A stretch of 64,000 nucleotides of DNA, from NCBI GenBank assembly GCA_934045905.1, contig OW203769.1:21483705-21547704 (forward strand), written 5' to 3'. The position numbers and the translations under genes are program-made. Origin of the DNA: Leuctra nigra (taxonomy: Eukaryota > Arthropoda > Insecta > Plecoptera > Leuctridae). Below, piece after piece: positions 28,101 through 40,100 of this stretch; position 1 is the first letter of the stretch; each line of letters starts with the position of its first letter. The notes under the pieces are model-generated. The model was not told the origin of the DNA, ran no database searches, and saw nothing but the letters and a program-made list of their open reading frames with translations.

Positions 28101-31100
28101 ACTCTGGTAATGGGGTAATATGCACGACGAACACCCACCTTGTTACTGGTCGGATGGTGCGCATGATGCGCATGATGCTGCGATGTGTTGAGGTCGCCGC
28201 GCGAGATCAGCGTGCACATGTACACGTCGTGACTGAACACGTCGTGCCGGATCAGCTCGGAGAACAAGTGAACGAGGTTCGTGAACATCGCGCGGTTCTG
28301 TGCGCTCGCCGGCTCTTCTGCAATGTTCAAGAGAAATCATATTTATATACCTCTAGAGGAACTTATTAAAATTCGATGATTGTGATGACATTTGGTGTGG
28401 AACCATTTTAATTCCATCGAATTAATGTTTAAGGTCAAAAATTGTATTCCTGTATCGCGTTTTCAAGCAAAGTACTAACACTCTAGTGTGAGAAAGTATA
28501 AGTGCATATCGGCATCGTTTTCGTATCGTCCGCCTTTTGTTATTGATCTTATCAATGTCATTTTGATCAGAAAGGCAGTATTTATTATCTTCGGAAATGA
28601 ACCACAATTATGGTAAGAAATCTGGTGGAAATGATAAAATGAAGTAATAATAAAGTAATAGCGTAAACAACACAACTCACAACTCACAAGTTATTACACC
28701 TTCACTGACATTTCGATTCCGCCATGACGCCATGACACCAAACAACGTAAACAAACCAATGCGCGTCACTGCGCAGTGTCATGGTGGTTATTCGACACTA
28801 AAAGTACCTAGAGAGTGCGCTAGTAAATATAAGATGGCCGCTCCCGCGAGTACAATCCCAGCGCGTGCGTACTTGTACATACAAGTCACTTAGATGTCAA
28901 TCGTAACGAGTTCAGTAAAAAGTTATAAATACATCGCGAAATAACAGAAATTGATGCTTACCTCAGTGTCAACAATCAAATACAATTGGCATATTTCATT
29001 ACAGCACACATTCATTCAAATTCTTGTGAAAACGAGTTGTCTATTCACCAAAGCAGCATTTGACAGATTGCAATTGTTTGAACGATGCGTCAAGAAAAAT
29101 GTGTGTTCAGAAGGCCGTGAGAAAAACAATTTGTATCTGTCAAATGGTGATTTTTGGTGAATAGACATCTCGTTTTCACAATAATTTTATTGAGTGTGTG
29201 CTGTAATGAAATATGCCGATTGTATTTGATTGTTGACACTAAGGTATTCATCAATTTCTGTTATTTCGCGATGTAATTATAACTTTTACTGAACTCGTTA
29301 CGATTGACATCTAAGTGACTTGCCTGAACGCGCCCTGTGCGCATGTGCACAAGTACTCGTGGTATAGATGCCAACTTTTTCCGCTAGGTAGCGTTTTGCA
29401 ACTTTTAGGGTCGAATAGCGGCCTGGAAAGTGCTGCCATCTGGTCAGCCCGAAAACGCGAATATTGATAATAATCAACACAAATAATAATGACAAATATA
29501 TTTATTAAAGTTATTACCTGTGAAATCTAAAATTTTCATTTATAAAAATCAAATTCAAATAAATAATAATCTTCTTCTGGTTCCGACAATGTTGTCAGGT
29601 CAGACAGTGGGAGCTCCCACTGGGTCTAGGGCCTCGGATCTCTTCCAAACTGGATGGTCAGGCCAGACGTTTCATCCTCCTCCTCCTCTTCTTCATCCTC
29701 GTCACCTTCCTCCAACTTCTCCACCAGCGCCCTCCAGATCCTCCTGTCCTCCCACCACTTATCTGCTTCCACTTTCTGCCACCTTTGCTTCCTGTCCTCC
29801 ACGTCTTCTCTGATAAGACCACTCCACTTCTCTCTTGGTCTCCCCACTCTTCTTCTTCCCACCACTGTTTCTTCAAACTCCTGTCTTGGTATTCTCTTGA
29901 GATCCATTCTTTTCATGTGTCCAAACCAACGCAATCTCTCTCTACTCATCTTGTAGCTCAAACTTTCCACTCCCAGCTCCTTCCTAATACAACGGCTTCT
30001 CAACCTGTCCATCTTTGTTACTCCCTTCACACTTCTTAGGAATTTCATCTCCGCTGCCTCCAGCTGGCTGCGTTCCTTATTTCCAATCCCCCATGTAACT
30101 GCTCCGTATGTTATACGGAGTCCCAATATCCCAATATCCCAATATCAATAATCCCAATATCATGGGAAATTTTGGCGGGAAAAACGGCCTGTTACAAGAA
30201 TCAAGAACTGTGATGTCATTTCCAAGTCTCCAACAATGTGTTGACATGGTGATTCCTTTGTTGCCATGTCAATATAGCAAATTGTGATGTCATTGTCAAT
30301 TTTCCTGTTTTTAAATTAGAAGAGATCTTTCAAACTTTGTAGGTAAATTATTTCCTTGAAAACTGTTCATCCCATAACACAAATAATAGCATTTGTGTTC
30401 AGAAACATCTCAACTTTCATAAAATAAATATTATTCTGAAACTAATCTTCATGAGACTTCCCTATTCCGTACATTCATTTTGCAATTACACTGTGAATTT
30501 TATGTGCTGGCTTTGTTTTTGACTAAATATGGAAATAAAATAGTATTTTATGTCAGTAGACATACTATAATTTCTTGTATAAAAGATTGATTTTCGAGGA
30601 CTTGCATTGGTTTTGATTCTCTTACCGAGCACCGGGGCGTCGTTGTCGAGGAACGCCATGAGCATGGACTGGAACATCGGCACGGCGTTGCCTCCTCCGT
30701 TGGAGAGAGAAGACACCGACTCCTTGTCGTCGTCCTTGTCCGTGTCCTGGCCCGAGGTCAGATCCGCCTGCCGTCTCTCGAGCAACTTGGCCACGGCCAT
30801 GGCTCGGTGTTCCCCCGAGCGCTGGTGGCTCACGGCCCATTGACACAGGATCTGCACCACAGCCTTGTCCTGCAGGGGAAAGAGGGAGGTCCAGATCAAG
30901 TATTGGTTACTCCTTGTTAATGTGATGTGTAAAATACATTAGGTATATACTCTATAATATATACATAATAAAACTATAATATATATTTAGGATACTTTAG
31001 TTAGCTACCTAATATTTTTTTTTAAATATTTCTAAATTATACTCCATTTGAAGAGGACTTTTCAGATCCTGAGGGCAAATGCCAAAATATAAAATTGCCA

Positions 31101-34100
31101 ATAAAATGCTGTATACACCTCAGAGTCAGAAATGTGGATTTTCTTTGCTCCTCTATTGCTATGGGGTAAAATGGAGTGTCAGAAAAATAACCAAAATTAG
31201 CGTAGAAAATCGGAATTCCAATCAGAAAATAGATTTTTCGCTGCTGCAAATTACGGGTCAAACGTACTGTACTTTACTTGTACTTACCTGTATTTAATTG
31301 TGATTTACTCTTGTGTTTTGTGAGATGTTACATTGACATATTTTTCCAATGGCCTTACATAATACAGCTACATAATACAGGAACTGCTAACTAACCGCCA
31401 AGACTTTGCCGTCGCCGGAGACCCCGTTCTTCCCCGGCTGCGGCGGCGGCACTGGGGTGAAGATCTTAGCGTAGAGCGTGTCGAGATTGTTGTTGGCGTC
31501 CATGCGGTCGAACGCGTGTCGATCCAGCGCGTCCAGCGCGACCACCAACACCTTGGCGGTGTTCAGACCGGCCGAGGACTGCTGCCACTTGTCGCACGGC
31601 CACCGCTGCTCCGCGGCGCGACTCCGCTGACGGATCATCTCCTCGCTGGACCGCAGCTGCCGTCTGAAACAATACATCGGTTTTCAAATGTTCCCAAGAA
31701 GGCACACAATCCATATTTAAAGACACAGAGAACCAGCTGATCTTTCCTGTCCTATACAAGTAGCAAAGCTATGGAAATAATTAAAATGCAATTTGTATCT
31801 TGTGAATTATTTTGAAGGTGGGCTGTCATGGTCAAAAAGTCAAAAATATTGTATATAGGTAGTCCTGTAACCAGAAGTAGAATGTCGAAAACGCGAACGC
31901 GATGCGATGTTTGGTTCAGGCGCTAGAGCCCCGCAAAATTTAAAAAACCTGGTTTTTGTGACGTAGGTCCCACCCAACCTTTGCCGGCTTTTGCGGCTGA
32001 GTTGGGTGTGAATGAAGCGTTACCCCACCCCCTATCCGTCTTCGCTGCGCTGTAACTTTGTTTAGGAATATTCTACAGACCTCTAGTTTTCGCCACTGTG
32101 ATTGCATGCCTAATGTCATCATGTTTTTTGAATAATAAAAAATGGGGCTCAGCCGTGATCGCCCACCTTTAAGTTAAAAAAACTTAACTTAGCGTTTCAA
32201 AAATTGACCTTTAAAACAAGTTTAGTTCCATTTTCGAATTGATAATCAGTTGAGAAAACACACCTGATGCTGGGATTGTTTGCCCGCATGGGCATGGGCA
32301 GCGCTAACGGCGTGCAAGGTAGATAGTCGAGCGGAGATCCGTTCAGCACCGACGGAGACTTCTTCTCACCGACGCTGTTCCACACCAACGCCGTCGGACA
32401 CTCCAACGTGATCATCTGTCCGACAACAGACAACATCAAATTATATTCTCAACAACAACCGAGCAACAAATGAGCTGCTTCCCAGGAGTATCTAATTAGT
32501 AATTAGTAATTATTCTTGAAAAGAAATAAGAAAGTGAGAGCTACGGCTAAGGAATGCTAGAAATCCCTCCCGCTGAACCAGATATTCATGAGTAATAATA
32601 ATAATAATAATTCTTTATTTAGCGCAAGCGCTATCTTTCACAAATCAGTACAATACAAAGATACATAAAGATACACAATAAAGACACAAACCAAAGAATT
32701 AACACACTAAAAACATAGAATAATCTAATTAGGATGTCAACATAAATGTTTCCGTCATTATAATTTCTAAAAGTTTGCTTTTAAATATGCTAAGACTCCT
32801 CACACTTTTAACATTAAGTGGAAGAGCATTAAAAGAACGAATCCCAAGATAAAATAAAGATTTGGCCGATGATTGTTTATGAACATGGTTTAGAAAAAAA
32901 TTATTATGCGCTCTCGTGTAATGCTGATGGACATTTTCAACTTTTTCAGTGTTTGTAAAATATGCAGGTAGAAGACCATTTTGAAGTTTGTAAATAAAAC
33001 ACATGCCTTGAAAATACACATAATCCTTAATCCTTAGCCAATTTAGAGATTTTAACATAGTATTTACAGGTGTATATCTACTACATTTCAGAATAATCCT
33101 CATGCCTCTATTTTGTAGAATCTGTAGTCTTTCAATATCTGTATTAAATGCCTGATACAATAAAATCATACAAAAGGTAAGGTGTGGTTTAATAATAGTG
33201 TTATATATACATAGTTTTGTGGCTACTGTCAGGTGCTGACCTATCCTACTAAGGTAGCTAAGTTTTTTTCTGATTTTGTTCTCTATGTACAGTATATGTT
33301 GTTTAAAACTTAGATTTACATCCAACAACATACCTAAGTATTTGAATGATTTAACACATTCCACTAACTCACCATTTAGTACAATATTAACTTCACAATT
33401 ATCAGTTGTGTTCATATAATGTAGTTTCCCAGTACCAATCATCATTGCCTTACACTTACTATTGTTCAGCTTTAGCATATTAATGCTCAACCAGTCAGTC
33501 ACTACCTTCAATTCTTCGTTCAATGTATTGTTCAAATCAGTCATATCATTTCCACCATAGAAGATGACTGTATCATCTGCATAGACATTTATCACACATT
33601 TATTTAAACAACAATTTATGTCATTAACATACACTGAAAATAAGAATGGTCCTAAGACTGAGCCTTGTGGTACTCCTAGATTTACATCGATAGTGTCTGA
33701 GATTTACCCATCAAATTTAGTTCTTTGAGCTCTCTCATTGAGATAATCATCGAGCCACTGGTACACAGTACCTTGAACACCATACATATATTGCAATTTC
33801 ATTAACAACCTTTTCCTATCGATGGTCTCAAAAGCCCTTTTGAAGTCCAGGAAAACTGACAATATTGATAAATTATTATCTCTTAGTTTGTTCCACTCAG
33901 AAACCATCCACTGCACCGCTGTTTCACAGGAGTGACCTTTCCGGAATCCAGATTGATTAGTCATAATAAAGTTATTTTTATAAAAATATTCCTCTAACTG
34001 AGAGTGTACAACAAGCTCCAGCAGTTTTTCATAAATTGGCAGCATATTTATCGGCCTAAATTGATCAATTAATGTAGTCCCAGCAACTTTAGGGACCGGA

Positions 34101-37100
34101 ATTACAAGTGTTTCTTTCCAACTTTTGGGAAATACGCCTTTACTTAATGATAAATTAATTAAATGAAGTAGTCTATGCTTAATGCTAGGATACCCATCTT
34201 TTAACAATCTGACAGAGATTCCATCCAGAGTTCCACCTCCTTTATTTTTTAAATCCATCACTAGCTTATTTAAATCCTGGATTTGAACTTGTTTGAAGTC
34301 ACACATGATGATATCTTTACTCACTCGGTTGTACTGGTTAAGTTCAACCTGGTCAACTATTCTATTACTAATATTATTTATATCTATTTCCGAAATATTA
34401 CTTATAATCTCTTCAACACTCTCAGAAAAATATGTATTAAAGTGATTTGCAATGTCTACCTTATCTGATATTATGCTACCATTGCTACCACTACATAAGT
34501 ACTCTAAAACCCTTTAGAGTACATTCATCTTCCTTCTCAAATTCTCAGTTTCTCCTATCCACAAACTGTCATCGTGTCAAGGTTCTACATCGTCTGCTGA
34601 AAGCAAGGTTGGCATACCTGTAAAACGGCGCTGAGTCCGAGAACGATGTCGCGGTGATGAGAGCAAGCCATGTACTCGTTGAGCATTACCATCAGCGGGT
34701 TGACAGCGGTCTGATTCAATCCTCCGTTGCTGCAACCAAGAGTCAGAATCAGCATCAGCGGAAACTACTTCACCAAGCATCTGTCACCAGAATGCTCTGA
34801 AATCGATTTGAGGCGAAACCAAATGAACTGTCTTATACAAGATTTTGCAGAAGGTAAGCCGCAGATCTGATCTTAATAATATTAAGAAAATAATGGTTGT
34901 AACAATAAATAAGTTACTTTGCTGATATTATTTGCAATTTAATGAGAGTTTAATTCTACGAACAAGGGAAATAGATTGATACAAAGGTAGGTAATGAAAG
35001 ATAAGTTAATATCGAAATCTTTCAAACTTACGGCAAAAGCACACCAAAATACTTTTGGCCACTTCTTGACCATCTCACAAATGAATAATCATCCAATCCT
35101 CCCATCTTTGCCATGCCCTGAGGAGGTTGTTTCCCATACTTCGCATCGAATTCCCTTCGCTTTCGGTTTGCTTTCGCAAAATGGCTACCTTTTAACAAAG
35201 GAAATCGTCCATGTTTACATTCGCATGTTCACTTGTTTCGGTTTCTTTTCGGTTTCGTCAAAGTTAAAATTGGCTCAACTTTAATGAAACCGAAACACGC
35301 GAACATGTGAATGTAAACATGGACGATTTCCTTTATTAAAAGGTAGCCATTTTGCGAAAGCGAACCGAAAGCGAAGCGAATTCGATGCGAAGTATGGGAA
35401 CCCAGCTTTAGACTTTTAGTACTCAGGTTAGTATCAAGGAATGAAGCACCACTGACCTATTGTGTGCGCCGGTGCAGGGTGGCGCAGGAGACGGTGGCAG
35501 CGGCGATGGTGGCGCACCGCCTGGACTAAGCTGTGATGCACCATCTGTCGAGCACAGCTGCGCCAGCTTCCTGGCGCACACATACGCCAGTCGGCGTGCC
35601 ACCAGCTCCGACTGGCAGAACTCCTCGAGATATTGAAGCGCCAGCAGCAGCAGCAGTTTCAAGATGGCGTCATCGGACGGAGCGGTGGTCCGAGTGCGGT
35701 CCAGGACGTCCAGGATCCACTGCAGGAATTCCTGGCGCTCGAGAAGTCCCTCCTGAACATGGAATAACAACATTAACTCCTCCGGGTTAACAGACGCTAT
35801 ACAGAGAGGAGGCTTTCAGTTTTCACACCAACCAATATTAAGACGCCGGTTAGGTAATTATTATTTTTAGCTATTTATTCCCAAGGTCAGGCTTCCATGT
35901 AGCTTGTGCAAGTTGTTTAATTTGTGTTTTTAAATTAAAATGAAATTTCAAATAAATTGTGAGTTGGCAAAAAAACAAAAATTAAATTAACTTATCATTC
36001 TTCAAAATTCAATCCAAATTTTTAGGATTTAAAACTGCAATAATTAATAAATATGTTTACACCAACCAAATACAATAGTCTCTCCACCTGTCGTCACTCT
36101 TCAGCACAAAGCAGTTCGAAACTGCAATGATATTGTGCACTGCTTTACTGTTGGGGTGGAAAATAGTGGTGAAAAGTAGTGACATGCAAACAGACCTAAT
36201 GATACCATCTAAAAACAGAATTTGTGTTTTGAAAGTTGCATTTAACCAAATGCTCGCTCCTCATTAGGTTGACGCCAGGGCTCACCTCGTATAGATACTT
36301 GGCCAGTTGGATGCAATACTGCCACTGCCGCTGAGCCAGCTTGTGCTCCTCGTTCATTGGCGGGAGTCCGGCCACCGACAGGCTGCTATTGGTCGAGCCA
36401 CTCTGATGGTAATAGTCCTGCAGCTTCACCAATTGGTCCTTCAGGAACTTGATCAGAGTCACTGTCCATTCTGAAAACAATCGACAGTGTTTTAAACCGA
36501 CTTATTGGTAGGATATAAAACATATTATCTGTAGTTCTTGTACCTAGGTAAAAATCAAGTCTTGAAAATTTTCAGTGAAACTGTGACAAACTGTTTTCCA
36601 ATACAAATGGCCTAAAAAGTAATGACACACTGTGACCATAGAGATATATTACAGAGAGGGGTAACTACTGGTTAATGCTTGACTAATTTTGAAAGATCCT
36701 TTTTCTCCATATTGGAGATATTTAATAATTCACTGCCACTGAAATGGAAAATTAATTCGGAAGGCAGTGAAAAAATTACTTTGAGCTGTCAAATTTTAAA
36801 CTTACTAGAAACACGTTTTTAACTTGAATCAGAAGACTATTACAATATTATATCTTGTTTTTACTGTACATTTATTTGTTCTGTGTTGTTTGTTACTGTG
36901 AAGTATGCACTGAAGGTTAGTACAAAGTAACATTCAAGTCTCTTGCCAACAACATTACAATCGAGGGGGGTGCCATTTTTAAAGTAATTTTTGAAATAAT
37001 CTCCAAGATGGTGGCTGAGCATGCTCAGATCTACCCTGACAATGTACATCGCATCATACCAAGGCTGGCTATCTACTTGCCCCTCTCTGTAAGTATATGA

Positions 37101-40100
37101 ATCTCTATGCTGTGACATTACCATTAGTAGTAGACATAAAAAAAACGTAAAATTGTTATTGTCCCCAGTTTTTCCGTGTAACACATTTTGGATTTAGAAA
37201 AATCTAACAATGAGGATTAGCCATCTTTAAGTGACAGGTTTGACGCGTCTCGAAATAAACATTGGCAACTTTGTAAGGCAAACGGGTTGGGGAGTCATTT
37301 AACGGTCAGGTAGCAGCTTGAAAAGAAGGTGATGACTGATGACTGATGAGTTTTACTCCCATACAATGAATGAACGACTTTTGTACCTATCCTAGATAAT
37401 GGAAGACCATGTGCTCCAGCCAAAAACTGGGACAATAAGTAATTTTTTTCCATTTAAGGAAGTAAAACAAGCTAACATGTGCCTTGTAAAATTATTCCAG
37501 CTCTTCATTTAGGTGTTGTATAAAAGGAATCGTGCCGCTTCAACGTACCTTGCGTCGGATCCGGCAACTGCCTCTTCTTGATCTTCACTTCCGACACTGC
37601 GACTGTGTAGGCGTAGCTCAGCTTGATGAACCAGGCAGCGCGCAACATCGGAACCTGCGCGCAACATAAGCACTCTTGACACTTTCACAAGAATGCAGCG
37701 TTGCTGTGAACATTGTCATTGAATCCAGTAGCAGTTGAGCACTGATGGATAATAATAATAATAATAATAACGGTTTTATTCTCTACAAATTGTACATGTA
37801 CAGGTGGCAGAGATTTAAAAATATAGAATAATTATAGATTATGAGGTAGGTACATCAAAAAGCAGTTTTAGATCAGCAAGAGTTTCTGGCAATTTCACTA
37901 ATTTTAAATTGTTCCACTCTTGAAATCCCAGATCTGCGTGTGAATTTCTTGCTGCATCAATTTTGAAATTTCTTCTCCTTATCTTAAATTTATGGTCTTT
38001 TCTTCCTAAATATTCTGGTTTCTTTATTCTTTTCGACAAATCTTTCCAAGCTTCTAACCCAGTAAAGGCTCTGTAAATATTACAGAGCCTAGCTTTCCTT
38101 CTCCGATCTTGGAGTGATTCCCAACCCAAATCCTTCATCTTTCCGATACACTCTCTAAACTTTCTTCAGTCTTAAGGTCAATTCATTATTTCCGCTTCTT
38201 CTGTTCTTTGGCTTCACAACTTCCCATTTCCTTCTTCTCAGTTTTCCCGTCACTCTTCTCGCAGCCTTTCTCTGTACACCCTCAACAGCCTTCACTTGCC
38301 CAATTTGATACGGATCCCATTTTTATTTCGCAGGTTCTCTCTTAAACACCATCTAAGTGAGAGATTCACTAAATTTCCATCATTATAAACTCTCTGTAGT
38401 TATAGAATGAATTAAAAAAGTGAAATATTGAAAGTAGGTACCTACATGTATAGGATGTATAGACAAACAAAACATTATTATCGTGAGATGAATAGTATTC
38501 AAATAGGTACCTACCTAATTGATACCTATTAAATTGATAGAAATCTCAAAATGTTAAAATATATTCTCGTTTTAAGACAGAACTACTACAGTAAACCCTC
38601 ATTATTTCGAACTTCAATAATTCGAATTTAGGGGTAAATTCGAACTAGGTGGATGGTCCCAGTGTTCAGTATAGGCTTTACAATGTTAAATAATTTTGAT
38701 AAATCGAATTTTAGGTTATTTCGAAATTCGAACTGAATTTTGGTCCCAGCCCATGTTATAACTTGCATACAGTTGTTTTAATTCGAACTTTGCAAAAGGA
38801 TTGACAAAATAATCGCGAACAAACTTCGAAAAAACAAACTCAAACTACACATTTCCAATGTTTCCAATAGCGTCACGTCACAAAGAGAGTAGTCAAACTG
38901 CTCTCTGTTGTGTTGGGGTGGGGGAAGTGTAGGTCTAGTCTCTTTAGTATACAGGTTAGCCTACCCTGGAACACTTTAGGCGGGAACATTCAAACTTCAT
39001 TCAACATTTTGAAAGCATTTGGCCGCGTATATAGTGCGAGTTAGCTTTTGAAGGCAAAAAATAATGAATCAACATCGCGTTATATCAAATCAATAGGTAT
39101 GTACTAAAAAAATTAAATTAAATTAAAAATAATTTTTTTTTTATTTTTTTTTTATATTTCGAACTTTTTTAATTCGAACTGGGATTTTTTGGGTCCCCTT
39201 GAATTCGAATTAACGAGGGTTTACTGTATCGGCCTTGACATCATGGTGCACTGCATTGCCAGGTAACAAAATATTCAACATGGTTGACAACACATTGTTG
39301 TGGTAGACTTCACTGGGCACTCACATGTCACAGTATAGATTTTCCCGCCAAAATGTCACATGAAAATTAAATTTGATGTTTTATGAATCAAAATGTTAAT
39401 TTTCCCGGGTGAAAAGTGTACGTGTCATTAACTTTTGTGTTGATATTTAGTAGGGGTGTTCAACGATTATTTTATTTAAATCGATTATTAATTCGATTTT
39501 CGTAATTTAAATCGATTAATAATCGAATTAAGTCGTATTGATATCATCATGTTCAGGGTGGTCATCATATCGTCTTTTACGGCAATATTAACCTCAACAA
39601 TGAAATGTGTCCGGGAAGTCATTCATTTTTACCTCAAATATGCTGAAATGTGCCGTAATTAATTTAATCATCACTGATAAATGGTAATGCGAATTAGAAA
39701 TAAACACCGAAACTTGGGAAAATACACACAAACATAAATTTATCACTAAAATATTACGCACACAAAGAAAAATGTGGACAGAATGAAGGCAGCCATTTTA
39801 GATGTTGTAAAATTCAACCATTTTCAAGGCGGCAAATTCAAATTGATGTAATTCGATTATGTATACCTACTAACATCGATTAATCGTTTTGAATGTCATA
39901 ATCGATTAATCGATTCGATTAAATCGTAATCGTGAACATCCCTAATATTTAGTACACAATTAAAAAATGTAATGAGACTTGACTTCTATACAGAGATATA
40001 TTGAGGCGAACCAGGGCTTAAAACTTGGTTTCTAACTTGCCAGGTGAGAGCTCAACCAACTGAGCTTTCCGGCCAGACCAAGGGTTAACTTATCATAAGA

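Noticed and set aside
36861..37184. 107-codon minus-strand frame as an extra MED12 exon
   Set aside because: MED12 exons 3 and 4 already join in phase with continuous homology; this segment has no similarity to the family.
37839..38138. 100-codon minus-strand frame as a host gene
   Set aside because: It matches the tail of LINE reverse transcriptases and continues, frameshifted, into more of the same upstream, ending in an ATT tail.
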